This document shows positions 1 through 11,400 of a DNA stretch of 64,000 nt, in pieces (within the stretch, counting starts at the first letter, position 1; every line of letters starts with the position of its first letter). Location of the stretch: the NCBI GenBank assembly GCA_029204225.1, contig CM055093.1, forward strand, positions 23,415,912 to 23,479,911. Direction: 5' to 3'. The notes under the pieces were generated by a model that was not told the origin of the DNA, did no database searches, and worked only from the letters and a program-made list of their open reading frames with translations. The position numbers and the translations under genes are program-made. The DNA comes from Diphasiastrum complanatum. Lineage: Eukaryota; Streptophyta; Lycopodiopsida; Lycopodiales; Lycopodiaceae.

Positions 1-49
1 TTTTTCCTATTGTTTTGGTTTTGGTAAACACTTAAAAACTATTGGAATT

Positions 50-240
50 CAAAATGGTTTTGGTAGACATTTAGAATGCTAATGGTAAACATTAGAATTC
101 AAAATAGGAAAAAAATAGGATTGAAGGAGCTGAAACTTTTTTTTTCCTATTTTGAATTCTAATGGTTTTCTAATGGTTTTTCTAATGGTAAACATTTATT
201 TCTAATTGTTTACCAAAACCATTCTAATTGTTTTGGTAAA
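50..240. repeat. MITE-like hairpin repeat
   Basis: Imperfect inverted repeat at the window edge. The innermost arms are perfect over about 25 bp (91-115 against 139-163, around a 23-bp loop). The pairing continues outward imperfectly through blocks containing GGTAAACA/TGTTTACC. No coding capacity. The shape fits a foldback or MITE-type non-autonomous DNA transposon. No target duplication could be fixed because the left side reaches the start of the window. Confidence 0.55.
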
Positions 241-690
241 CACTTAGAAATAAATATACTAGTTTATACTTGAATTTTGTATTTTACAATAAACTAGTTA
301 TTGAATGTAATGCCAGATTTTTTGCTATCAAAACCCCTAACCAAGAACAGAGCTAGATGTTAAGAAACTTTGTGATTCTCGAGCTATGCTTCTAGTTTAA
401 ACAACTACCAACTTAGTTGTAACTAAAACTAGTATGGTTAGCTTTTTCATTTCAACAAATATTACTTAAGGGAACCTCTATAATCATTTAGTTTCAAGGA
501 AGAAAGACATAATATATTGATTACAATAAATGTGGGGTTTTTGCCTAATAGGAATTGCTTTTTGTAGGAATTCCGTTTAAAGAAGTACTGTTGGTTAAAT
601 GACCTATTTCTTACTTTGACTTTTGGTAGCTAGGTTAAGTAACAATAGGGTTAACCAATATGTGCACTTAATACTAAAAATGGTCTAACC
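241..690. other. AT-rich DNA, nothing recognised
   Basis: No open frame of note, no RNA gene and no recognisable transposon domain in this stretch. It lies between the hairpin repeat and the Copia LTR. Confidence 0.5.
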
Positions 691-1379
691 TGTTGATGGA
701 AACTAATCGTTCCTATTTATTTAATCTTGACAATTTAAAATGGTAGAAGATGATGTTGTGAAAAATGTCAAAATTGGCAATTTTAGCTCAATTAAACCAT
801 GTAAATTTATACATAGGTGGGTTCCACACGTGTGAATCCATGTTGCCACATGTGAAGGCTACCCTAGATAGGTTAGATCTCATTCATAGGGTTAGTTAGG
901 TTTGTTTGGTCATGATTCCTAAATTATAGGACCAAACTCCTCAAATCATGGAGGTAGTTGATCAGCCTAACCATCAAATTGGCAAAACTCTAGGGTTAGG
1001 TAAGATTGACATATTAGGACAAGAAATGTCAATTAGTATCCTTATTACATGCTGGAATTTCACCTAACTTGAGAGGAGAAGAGCCCTATTGTACATACAA
1101 TCTATCATTCCATAGTGAGGAGACAGGTTTTTTGTCTTGAGTTTTTGTGAATGCTTTACTAAATAACAGGTCATACTGGAGGCCGTACCACACACATGTG
1201 GGGTCATTTCCATGTTTGATCAATGCTTTTGATTGCTCTTGATTGTGGGATCCAATATTGCTTTTCTAGATCAAGATTTTGTGACTAGTTTCGCAATAGA
1301 TAGGTGCATCAATCAATCAATCACTCTTGGAGCCTTATGTGAGTTCATTTATGGTCCTTATTAGTACTATTTTTTAACA
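691..1379 (+). mobile_element. Copia-type 5' LTR (candidate)
   Basis: The stretch starts TGTTGA and ends TTAACA, a plausible TG...CA LTR with short inverted ends. It stops immediately before a sequence matching the usual Copia primer-binding site. It contains a near-palindromic CACACGTGTG motif and a second CACATGTG-type motif near 820-860, possible promoter elements. The 3' partner LTR was not found in the window, so the left boundary rests on the TG and spacing only. Confidence 0.5.
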
Positions 1380-1392
1380 TGGTATCAGATCC
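1380..1392 (+). other. Copia primer-binding site
   Basis: TGGTATCAGATCC resembles the TGGTATCAGAGC sequence complementary to initiator tRNA-Met used by plant Copia elements. It follows the LTR end directly. It is followed by a leader with a GA array and then a Copia-type gag, which supports the reading. Confidence 0.7.
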
Positions 1393-1761
1393 AAGTACAA
1401 GAGGATAATCATTGATCAAAGGACAATCCATTTTTTGTTCGGTGCTAAAAAAGCTAGTCTTGTGACGGCAAGTTGAAATCAAGTCTTAGTGTGAAGATTA
1501 TTGATCCAAACTTTGTGAGGGTCAAAATCCATACTATCCACACATGTGGGCAACTCTGTACCTGCATTTAATCTTCATTATTCACAAGATCCAAACATTT
1601 TGCATTTACATCATCTTGATGAATTTTTTGGTGCTAATTCTAGGAAAAGCATCAAGGTATGTTTGCCATCAATTAGATTTGGATTAGTGTCATGAGATCT
1701 TATTATTTGAGGCTGAGTTCAATCCCTTTAAATGTGTTTTATAGGGCTTGAAGAACCATCA

Positions 1762-1763
<2 letters not shown>

Positions 1764-1855
<92 letters not shown>
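1764..1855. repeat. (GA)n microsatellite in Copia leader
   Basis: About 46 uninterrupted GA units between the primer-binding site and gag of the Copia element. Reading frames through it (poly Ser-Leu or Arg-Glu) are artefacts. Confidence 0.95.
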
Positions 1856-1859
<4 letters not shown>

Positions 1860-2230
1860 GCCATTTCTTTGTCCAAAAACTTGTAAAATTGACTTGATTT
1901 GATATTTTCTTGATAGAATTTCATCTTATATCTATTCTATCTTTGTGAGGGAGTGTGAGGGACGTGACTAGAAGTCCAAATAAAGGTCTAGAAGTCAAAT
2001 TTAAGGTAATCAAGACAAGTGAAATCTTTGTGAGTTTCTAGATTCAAATCAATGGCAATTTTCTTGAGCATTGTTTTGTAGAAACCTTCCTAAGTATTCT
2101 TTTGAATCAAGATCAAGTGGATCTTGCTACTTGAATCTTTGTGAATTTCAAGTGAGTTGCAAGTGAGCAAATTTTGGAAAAGAATTTAGGGAGGGCTGAG
2201 AAGTATAATCTAGTACAAGTCATTAGGAAG

Positions 2231-2886
2231 ATGGGGTCCATTGGTGGATTCCTTCTTGAACCTAGTGAGAGGTTAAATTCTACAAACTACTCAATATGGA
2301 AAGTAATGATGGAGTCACTCCTAGTCCTCCAAGACCTCTTTGATATTGTCCTAGATAAAGGGGATGAGCCTCTTGGAGGACAAGAGTTGGTAAAATACAC
2401 GAAGAAGGCAATACTAGCACTTCATTGTATTAAGATGAATATTAGTAATGGCCTCTTGAAGGAGGTAGCCTCTTGTATTTTGGCCAAGGAAGCTTGGGAT
2501 TTCTTAAAAACTATATATGAATCCAACAACACTTCAAGAGTGCTTATGCTCAAAAACCAAATCTTACAAAGCATGAGGAGAAGTGATAAAAGTGCACAAC
2601 ATTATGTAGCATGCTCCATGCAAAAGCTAGGATGAGTTCCTTATCATTGCAAGATGGAGATGAGATAGAAAAATTTTCATTCCAAGTCCAAAAGAAGACC
2701 AAGGGGGTCAAGAAGAATCAAATCAAGGAGGCCAAGGAGGAGGATCAAGCATCAAGTTTGAAGGGGAAGATAGACAAGTCTAAGCTATCTCTTTTTGAGT
2801 TGTTTAACAACACTTCATCCAAAGATGGAAAGCACAAGCAATTAGTAACCTACAATATTGAGTTTCATAATACTCATATGATTTAG
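2231..2886 (+). pseudogene. Copia gag (frameshifted)
   Basis: Translation from the ATG at 2231 gives a typical Ty1/Copia gag N-terminus (UBN2/DUF4219 type): a Phe-rich start, then Asn-Tyr-Ser-Ile-Trp, then a helical segment ending in the Ala-Trp-Asp block near 2490. The first frame stops at 2635. A second frame, overlapping from 2611 to 2886, carries a Lys-rich continuation, so one frameshift separates them. No protease, integrase or RT of this copy follows before the hAT element, so it is a 5' fragment. Gag would form the virus-like particle of the retrotransposon; this copy cannot make a full product. Confidence 0.75.
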
Positions 2887-3518
2887 GAAAAATAACAATT
2901 TAGTCTCTTTAACCGAAGTGTTTCATACTTCCTTGATGTTACTCAACACCATGCATGCAAAAAACATCCAATCATTTATTTCCTAGTTGCACCTTGTGTT
3001 AATGCTCTAGTATTTGTTCTTGTAAATCATCTATACTTACATTGGGTGAAATCAATGTCACAAAGCTTGTAATTTTAAATGACCCATACCTCTTACAACC
3101 TCACAATCAAGATGGTCTGCCCAAGTTTTGTCTTAATTATAGATTCATCCAATCCAAGGGAGATTTTACTTGAAACCACATGTTACACATGCTACTAACC
3201 CCCAAACAAGAATGTTCATGTCTTCAGATTTTTTATGGGTAATAAATTATTTGCAGAATGGTCAAAATACAAATGATAGAATTTTCCACAAGTGCCCAAC
3301 ATCACAACGTAAAAGGAGATTCATCTTATTAATCTGAACTAATTGGACCTCTATAAAACTGAACCATATCAAACATAAGCAATTAAAAAAAGCAAGTCTA
3401 ACATAAGTTGACACATGGAATATCAACCTACAAGGTTATCTCCACCAATGGATGGTGCCATAATCAAATAAATTTCAAAAGTATCAAAATAAAATAACAT
3501 TCCAAGATTATATACCTG
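2887..3518. other. Non-coding, unrecognised
   Basis: AT-rich DNA after the Copia gag relic with no supported gene. It probably includes decayed Copia internal sequence, but no domain is readable. Confidence 0.4.
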
Positions 3519-4203
3519 ATGTGTTGCAGCGGATCGCGATCCGGAAGGAGCGCGATCCGGATCGCTCGCGTTCCGGGACCAGAAATGCGTCTCGGAACAC
3601 AAAAAAAATTTCAAATTTTTTTATGTGGGCCGCGAGCAGGCAACCCACGGCCCACATAAAATTTTTTGCCTTCTGAGAGTTGGAGAGTGAGAGAGAGCAA
3701 GGATGAGGAGGTGATGGTGGATTGTGGGCAGCGTGGGGCATCGATCTGTGCGTGATCAGGACGGTGGAAGCGACGAGGTGGCGACGTTGTTTTTGGTTTC
3801 AGATCATCTGTATTGAACCCCACAGAGATGCTCATGCTGTTAGTTTTTCCCATTTTTGCTTGTATCAAAAGATATGAATCTCATGCCCCTTTTCCATGCG
3901 TTTTTGACTCTTTTTGCAAAGTAGCTTATAATCATCTGATTGAGGTGCACTTTTAGGCTAAATTGTGTTTCTTCATGCCCTCAAACATGCCTGTGCTGTT
4001 AGTTTCAGATTTTACCGCTTCTAGAAAATGTTTTCGGTTTAGGGCCCAAGTCACATGCGTTTTAGGGTTTAGGGTTGATGTTCTCATCAATCTGAATGTT
4101 GTTGCTACCAACAAAATATTGACATGTGATTGTTTGCTTCCTCTTTTGCAGGTCCAATACATTGGCTGAATCACACGATCTAATACATTGACAAATTCAC
4201 ACG

Positions 4204-4899
4204 ATGCTGGTCCTTGGTAGAGGCATTTGGTCAGAGGTAGAGTTGATAGAGGGAGATGTGGCTATGCACCAGGGATCTGGTGCCCGCAGATGGAGATGCC
4301 TGCATTGTGGCGGCATCTTTACTGGTTCTCTTACCAGGGTTAGGGCCCATTTGCTACAACTCACCAGGCCAGATGGGCGGGGGATAGGCATATCCATTTG
4401 CCCTCGCATATCAGATGCAGAGGTGGAGAGATTGATGGACACATACGGGCGTGATGGTTCATCTCTTGAGCCTTTGAGACCATCTCACAGTGTTGTTCGT
4501 GGGTCAGTGGTAGGAGCAGAGACTAGAGCAGGTTCGGGACATGGTAGAGGTGCAAGGTCCAGAGCAGATGTAGAGGCAGGGCCTAGTCACATGGGGGGAG
4601 ATGTTCCTAGAACATCCAGCACACATGCAAAGGCAGGGCCTAGTCATGTAAGGGGGGGGGGGGGTGTTCGTAGAGCATCCAACACACATGCACCCTCTCG
4701 TCCAGTTGTTCCTTCATCTGTAGGTCCATCTCATCCAGCGTCGTCATCAGCTGCTGATGCACCATTTATAGAGTCAAATCATGCCACAGAGGGCCGCAGC
4801 GATGCAGCAGGCGATGCTCCACAATCAGACACACCTTCAGCACGCCCATCTATTGTTTCTGGTGGGCGTTCTAGACCAAGAGAGTCATTTGTGCAGTAG
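4204..4899 (+). pseudogene. hAT transposase N-terminal part (BED zinc finger)
   Basis: Open for 231 codons. The first 75 residues form a BED finger (motif WRCLHCGGIFTGSLTRV, later His and Cys), which in hAT transposases binds the transposon ends. The rest is Ser/Pro/His-rich low-complexity linker containing a run of Gs at 4661-4673, which is prone to slippage. A further hAT-like block continues past the stop at 4897-4899, suggesting a point mutation followed by the catalytic-domain deletion. Identification of the finger is firm; the exact start is not. Confidence 0.7.
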
Positions 4900-5040
4900 A
4901 GAGCGGTTAGGGCTAGGTAGCAGACATTGGATCGAGGTGCGTGGCAGAAACATCATTTTATGCTTTAGTTTGTGGCCTGACAAGTGTTCTATTTCCTTTG
5001 CCAACAGGCACGACTCTAGGGAACATAGAGCGAGACATGG

Positions 5041-5799
5041 TCAAGTTCGAGCGAGGCCTGTATCCTTTTGATCGAGAGCAATGTAAGCTCAGAGATGACC
5101 AGTTGGCGCCTGTCACATGGTGGAGCTTTCATGGCCGCAGTACGTCTAAACTTCAATGACTGGCAGAGAGGGTGTCCTTGCACAGGACTGTTCGGCTTCC
5201 GCCTATGAGCGAAACTGGAGTGTATGGGCCAGCCATCACACGAAGAAGAGAAATAGACTCTCCATTGAGCAGTGCAGGCGGTTGGTGTTTGTGAACACCA
5301 ACGGACGCATGTTGAGACGCACACGCATGCAGGGTGACCGCTTGATCAAGGTGAGTTAGTGACTTTATTAGTATTGCTTGATGTACTTGTGTTTCAAATG
5401 AACTTATTTACAAACGCATAAGTTTGCTAACCATGCCCGTTTGTTTTTGTAGGTGAACCCTGACTCCTGCAAGGTACATACGACAGCTGCTGATCCTCGG
5501 GTGCCACCTACGGAGGAGGAGGTCGAGGATGATATCTATCAGGAGCTACATAGGTAGGCAGATGCAAAGGCACGATCTACACGACGCCACAGGAGAGCAA
5601 CTCGACGTCAGGAGATGGGAGAGGATGGAGATGATGAGATTTTGGGACATGGAGAGGGATTTGGGCATGGGTACGAGGAGTGGATGGATGAGGGTGATAC
5701 AGAGGCATAGGATGAGGGTGCAGATGAGGGGGGCGAGACATGCAGCACTTATTCGTAGACCCCGATACCGAGACACAGGAGGAGCCAGTCGCAAGTAAA
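5041..5799 (+). pseudogene. hAT transposase C-terminal dimerisation part
   Basis: Conceptual translation over a frameshift near 5156 reads like the hATC dimerisation region: a Trp-Trp start, a Leu-Gln helix, Arg-Val-Leu-Ala-Gln, then YERNWSVW, KKRNRLS and Leu-Val-Phe-Val-Asn. An intron at 5351-5452 and an acidic/Arg-rich tail follow. An in-frame TAG at about 5554, probably from CAG, interrupts the tail. Established family knowledge: hATC mediates transposase multimer formation. This copy is non-functional. Confidence 0.7.
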
Positions 5800-6791
5800 G
5801 TAACTGACTGTGTAACATGTTTGGCTATTCATAAAAAGAATCACTCCCTTTACTAGGAGTTACTTTTATGCCTTAGCAAAATATAAAAAACACTTTTATC
5901 TTTACCAATGGAGTTAGTCTCTTGAATAGATTACCGAGTACAAGAAATATCAATGTTAGGTTTATGACAAAACCCAAATATAACATAAAAAGCATGCAAT
6001 CTGCGTACATGTAGATCTTGATAGTTTTTTTTAACACTCACTTGTATTGAAGCTCAAAGCTTTATAACAGCAATATAGTTGATAGATAAGGACCAATTTG
6101 CACAAACATGGAACGAAGATACTTGAGATTCCAAAGATATCCAAGGTCAACAACTAGCAATTGGACCAAAAAAGCTTTTGATCCCACTTAATTACATCAA
6201 TAGAGATAAAAAGAGAACTAGGCTGTCAATACCTAAGAGTATAAGCATGCTTTTTTCAAAAAATTAAATCAGTAAGTTAAAGAGAAATGTGAGCAGGAAT
6301 TCCTTTTTTCTTATATAACAATACTTTTCAAACTGCTTACTGATTAGTTACTAGCTTATTACAATTACCAAAGGCCACTTTATGAAAAGATTGATGAGTA
6401 TGACAGAGTACAATGTTTTGCATACTTACATCAAAATGTATGCAATTTAGCTGCAAAGAATGCAAGAGTGACTATATCCCATTTTGGGTCTTGGGCTTTG
6501 GATTCGGATTTAGGGTAAACCCAACATAAAAACAATTCTTGACATTGCACATATGCAAGTTTCTCGTCAACACTTAGGGTTATTTCGCCCTTGCCATCCG
6601 GCAACTTGAATCTTCAATCGTTAACTTGCATGCAGCTTACCCTTTTCAAGAGGGAATTCCTTCTATATTTGTTTAAATACTGGCCTGGCTCAACTGAACT
6701 GCTAGTTTGTACCAAAAAGTCTATCAATTTGCAAATAAAAACTGCATAAGAAAACCCATAAAGGAAAAACCTCAACAAAAATCTACGGCTC
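5800..6791. other. 3' flank of RPS16, no gene seen
   Basis: AT-rich DNA between the hAT remnant and the RPS16 stop codon. The part next to 6791 should contain the RPS16 3' UTR on the minus strand. No other feature is supported. Confidence 0.4.
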
Positions 6792-8429
6792 TCATTGTGT
6801 TGGACTAGATTTAGACGAGGGTGGATCTGACTGAAACTTGGTGGAAGCAAGAACTTTAGCATCCTCTGCCTTTCGCCTCACATGGGGTACTGGCCGGGGA
6901 GGCAACAAGCCTATTTTGTGTAATAGCCTTGCAACCGTATCTGAAGGTTGAGCCCCAACCGATAACCAGTATCTGTTGCACAGACATTGAAAGATCAAGT
7001 CACAAAACTGCTACTTCCCAATCAAATACCAAAGAAAAATCCATAGTTTTTTTCAAAAAAGGACTGCCTTAGTTCTAGCCTCTAGGCAGCAAATATTTCA
7101 GCCCTGTCATGTGTTGGCAAATGTACCAGTAAAGACAGAACAGTCTACTTGAATAAAACTATTTTACATTTAAGAACTCCATCTCGTAGAGAGTGCAAAA
7201 AGAACAAACTTTCACTCGCAATTTAAGACATACTCTAATATTCTGACGTGCAATATGAAGTAATAAGCTTATTCTTGGACTCGACGATCATCCTTACCCA
7301 ATAAATAATTAAGACACTTCAGCTATGGGAAGGCAACGGCCAGCCTCAAACATGATAAAGCTAGCGCTCCACCAAGCAAACAAAGCTACCCTTCCTCACA
7401 TTCACAATAGAATGGCCTTGAGAAAGATTAGACATGCTCACTTCAGCTTTCTCCATTAGAATTTGGAGGCAAACTACTAGGTCAAAATTGATAAAGGTAG
7501 AAAGAATTAGCATAAGTTGGAAGGCCAAAACTTGCACATGATTTCATTACGGCTTATAACAGACTAATGGCAGTGACCGCTCCCAGTTTCTCAGGAAAGC
7601 TACCAAGTGGCACATATTGAAAGGAGGTGGGTCCTTTGTTTTTTAAGCTGTGCGAAACTGGGAGCGGTCACTGCCATTAGTCTGTTATAAGCCGTAATGA
7701 AATCTCCTAGACATAGTTCCCAACCACATATGAGGCGGCTGTCAGACCTGCATAAAATCTCCTAGACATAGTTCCCAACCATCCAGAATTTGTAAAAAAC
7801 GAGTTTCATATGGAAGGTGGAATATTTTCTCATGTTTTATTTATAACAAGTTAGAAACACAAATTTATTGATTTCTCAGCTTCCGTACAAAGTTACAAAC
7901 ATGGGACCACAAAAACATAACGGATGGATATGAAGGCTCCTGGAATGCTAAGGGGAGCAAACTTATTTCAAACCACCCAGCCCATGCTTGTACATAACAC
8001 TCCTTCCAAGTGGGTGTAGATAGGGGTGGGCCCTGGCATTTTTGCGAGTTTCTTTCTTGCCACGATTCAACAAAAAGATAGCACATGGTGTGCTACCTTT
8101 TCTATGCCACTAGTTAAATGTTTATTATTAAGAATTGTGGTTTGGTACATAGCAATGTTTCCAGCCGATTCAAATCGGAACAGTTGACCGATTCAAACCA
8201 ATTCGAATCGGGATGTTTAATTCTGGCTTATATGCCTTGGCCCTTATAGTTATGGCATGGAAATGACATTAAATTTATATGAATCATTCTTTCTTTCTCT
8301 CTCTCCCAGGTGTTAGAAAATGTGAGCAATGAGCACTGAGCACTGACTTCTGAGCATCAACTCTTGAGCTACATTCAAAATTGAAATCTGAGTTAAAATT
8401 TAGAATTTAGAATCCAGATGATAAATCAG

Positions 8430-8480
<51 letters not shown>

Positions 8481-11400
8481 AAATCAAAGCTCTCTCTCTC
8501 AGGTAACAGGTTTAAAGTTGTTTTAGCTTTCCAGCTCTCTCTTTAGTCTTTCAGGACCCTGGACTCCGGACCATAAAATTAAATTGATGGCACAATGAAC
8601 TTCAAAGTTCAAACTTTATAGACTAAAGTTGAAAGTTCAAACTTGATTCTTGGGACAACATATTACATAATTTAACAAGACTCAAGTTGTAACTACTAAC
8701 AATAGTAAATACTAAATACTCAAGACTCTAGACTCTATATATTGTTCACTGGGTACTTCAATTGCCACATAGACTACACAATTTGGTACTTGCATTATCA
8801 CATAGACTATATAATTTCTTTTACATGAGAAAGTTGAATGGTTGTGAATGATTCACGTGATACAGTGGCTCAAGCTATGACGTCCAAGCCTTTTGTGGTA
8901 TTGGAAAATGAAAAGCCAATTTTAATACGTGACAAAAAAGAAAGTAGACACAATATCATAAAAGGAAGATGTGCTAGAGATTGCCATGACACCTATCAAG
9001 AGACATTGAGAGAATTATTAGTAGTACAAAGTGGAGACAAACAGTGTCACTTCCAAAGTTGTCTCACATGGAAGTTCTCACAAGCGACGTGTTTGTTTAC
9101 ATTGAAATCCATAAAAATTTTTGCATCTAGTTAGTATCTTCTTGCAGTTAGAGACTTTTACAGTTAATATTAAATGGCATGTCATGTGCTACATAATTGG
9201 TGAACCATGGATAGAATGAAACTCGCAAAAAATTTACTCGCAGATTGTCAAAACCCGAGAGGGGCTGGAGATCTAAAAGTACATGAGACTCATAATGTTT
9301 CTCACTATTGTGCACTTTCTCTCATATGAAGTGTTGGTCCACCTCAATATGTTTCATCCTTGAATAATATACAAGATCCTTGGCCAATTGAATACAACTT
9401 TGGCTATCACAATGCAATACGTAGGCCAGTCTGGGACTTGGATTTTTGCTTCTATCTTGTGTACTGTAGTTGTAGATTGTTGTAGTTGGTACCATAGCAG
9501 TAGATTTCCAGGATTCTTAGGAGAATTGGCTATTAGATGGCCATGTGCTTGAATAGCCAAAATCACAAATTTGATGCCTTCGGATAAATGATCTCTACGG
9601 CCGCCTAGGAAGGGGGAACCTCTTTCTAGCCTCTTAGAAATACCAACCCCATAGAAGTCTAAAACTTCATTTGTTTCTTGCTGAATTTTGATGATTCATT
9701 GAGCTTAAGGCTATGGACTTTGTGAACTCCCACTATGATGTTGACCATACACAAATTGAAAAAAGGTTGAATTTTTTTTGCATCACGCTAATATGACTTT
9801 GGAGGTGAGCCAGAGATGCATGAACAAAGACCAACAATAGATGCAATTCAATATTATAACATTGACGAGCCAAGATACATTTCATAAGATGACATACTAA
9901 TAATCCTTTAAGAGTCTTGTAGGTCTTAAGACTCTTAGACCCATAAGGTTGAGTGAGGGCTACTAACCCAATTAAAAAAATTATGAGTTATTTTGACAAG
10001 TTCTTACACCAAAACAAATTACTTGACTTTGTGATGTTTTAATTTGATGAATTGAACGACCTGAAATCCATCACGATTGTACATACATTTGGGACTTAAT
10101 GCACTACTACTAATAGTAAACATGCATCTTAAATCAGGCCCATGCACAACATGCATGTCAACATAGATATATTCCGCAAATGTGACAACCCTAAGAACCA
10201 AAAGAATTTGTACTTAAATACCTCGTTCAAACATAATTCATTATAGTACAATTGGAGAGCTGACCTTGGTTAAAAGGGAACCCTAAAAAAGCAAAGTGAT
10301 GCCATAGATACCAAATCTAAACAATCCCTCTATTTTGAGAGCACAAGGACCTATACAACCTATAAAAGGAGTGGGGCACTGAGAGAAAGGACAGTTCTAA
10401 ATTTTAATATTGCCTTTAAGCGTGGAACCTTGTGGAGGCCATAGAACCCAAGGAAAAAATTGATGTGGAGATCTCAACTCGACATGGATAAGAAACAAGT
10501 AAGAAAAGATTAGGTTGTGGATTTATTACACTGACAAGTTTCATGTTGCTTTTAGTGTAGGATCATAAAACAACAAAGAAAGAAAACCATCAACTACTTG
10601 AATATTTGCTGAATTGACATTTTGCATGCATGAATCTTATGCTCGTGAATCTTGAACTTTTATAAACTACTTGTTAGGTTTAGGCTTTATTGAGTAACTA
10701 AGGTTTTGAGTGAAATCGATAGGACATTGTACTATCAACCGTCAATTGTATCTTTGTACTTCATCATAAAATGAAATCCCCATCTTGAGCCTCAATGCTA
10801 TGCTTTTTGTACAATACTTAGAAATGCCACTTTTGATGATGGAGCTACAACTATAGAATTCTTCAAACCAATGAAGCGTTCTTGCTCAATTTTTTAACAA
10901 GAGAAGTCCCTTTCCTTCCCCTTAAGCAAGTTTGTCTTCAAAATGAGAATATTTAGCACAATCCTTAATATATCTACAATAATATTTGAATAAAGAAAAA
11001 AGAGTTTGAAGATCTATCATATTGGTTGGAGTTGTACATTCCCAAATGCAAATTCGACATTGCTAGGTTAATTTTCCCCGTTCCTATTACTTTAGGAAAT
11101 TCTTAGTATTAAGTCCAATATTTTAAAACACAAATTTCTGTATGATCTTCAAATTCAAATTGTATTTCTGCACCTTATGTTTTTACAATTGACCAATATT
11201 GGCTAGATTAGACTCAATGCTTCTCAAACGTTTCCTTTTCAAAGATGGTTTTCTTGTTAGTTCCTTCCTTTCACTACTGATTGTATGCACTTTTCTTCTT
11301 CTCATTGAATTATCATAAATGTGGGCATCTTAATGGATTACTCGATACTTTTGAGCTTATTTGAACTTAGAATTGAGAGTCCTCTTTTAAAACCAAAAGA

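Larger units (their letters stand above)
3519..5799 (+). mobile_element. hAT transposon, internally deleted
   Basis: The left end near 3519 carries GTTGCAG followed by a CG-rich block of repeated GATCCGGA-type motifs, shared with the MITE at 51397-51961. An exon beginning after an acceptor at about 4151 encodes a BED-type zinc finger around 4280-4430 (Cys-Leu-His-Cys, then a His about 20 residues on, then Cys). A second part, after a deletion, encodes the hAT C-terminal dimerisation domain: Trp-Trp at about 5120, then Glu-Arg-Asn-Trp-Ser and Lys-Lys-Arg-Asn-Arg-Leu near 5200-5260. A small intron (donor GTGAGT at 5351, acceptor near 5452) leads to an acidic tail. The central RNase H-like catalytic domain is missing and several frames are broken, so no active transposase is possible. 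The right terminal repeat was not found. Confidence 0.75.

Noticed and set aside
1380-1392. tRNA gene at the Copia primer-binding sites (1380, 32571, 60963)
   Set aside because: Only the short tRNA-complementary segment is present; no cloverleaf could be drawn.
4661-4673. G runs at 4661, 28476 and 30789 as functional sites
   Set aside because: Probably slippage-prone homopolymers whose lengths may also be sequencing errors.
8838-9134. 98-codon ATG frame on the plus strand inside RPS16 intron 2
   Set aside because: No recognisable domain, antisense to the host gene, and of a length expected by chance in this much DNA.
10355-10370. TATA-like CCTATAAAAGG inside RPS16 intron 2 as a gene promoter
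   Set aside because: No gene follows on the plus strand; it may be left over from an LTR, but no LTR borders were found.
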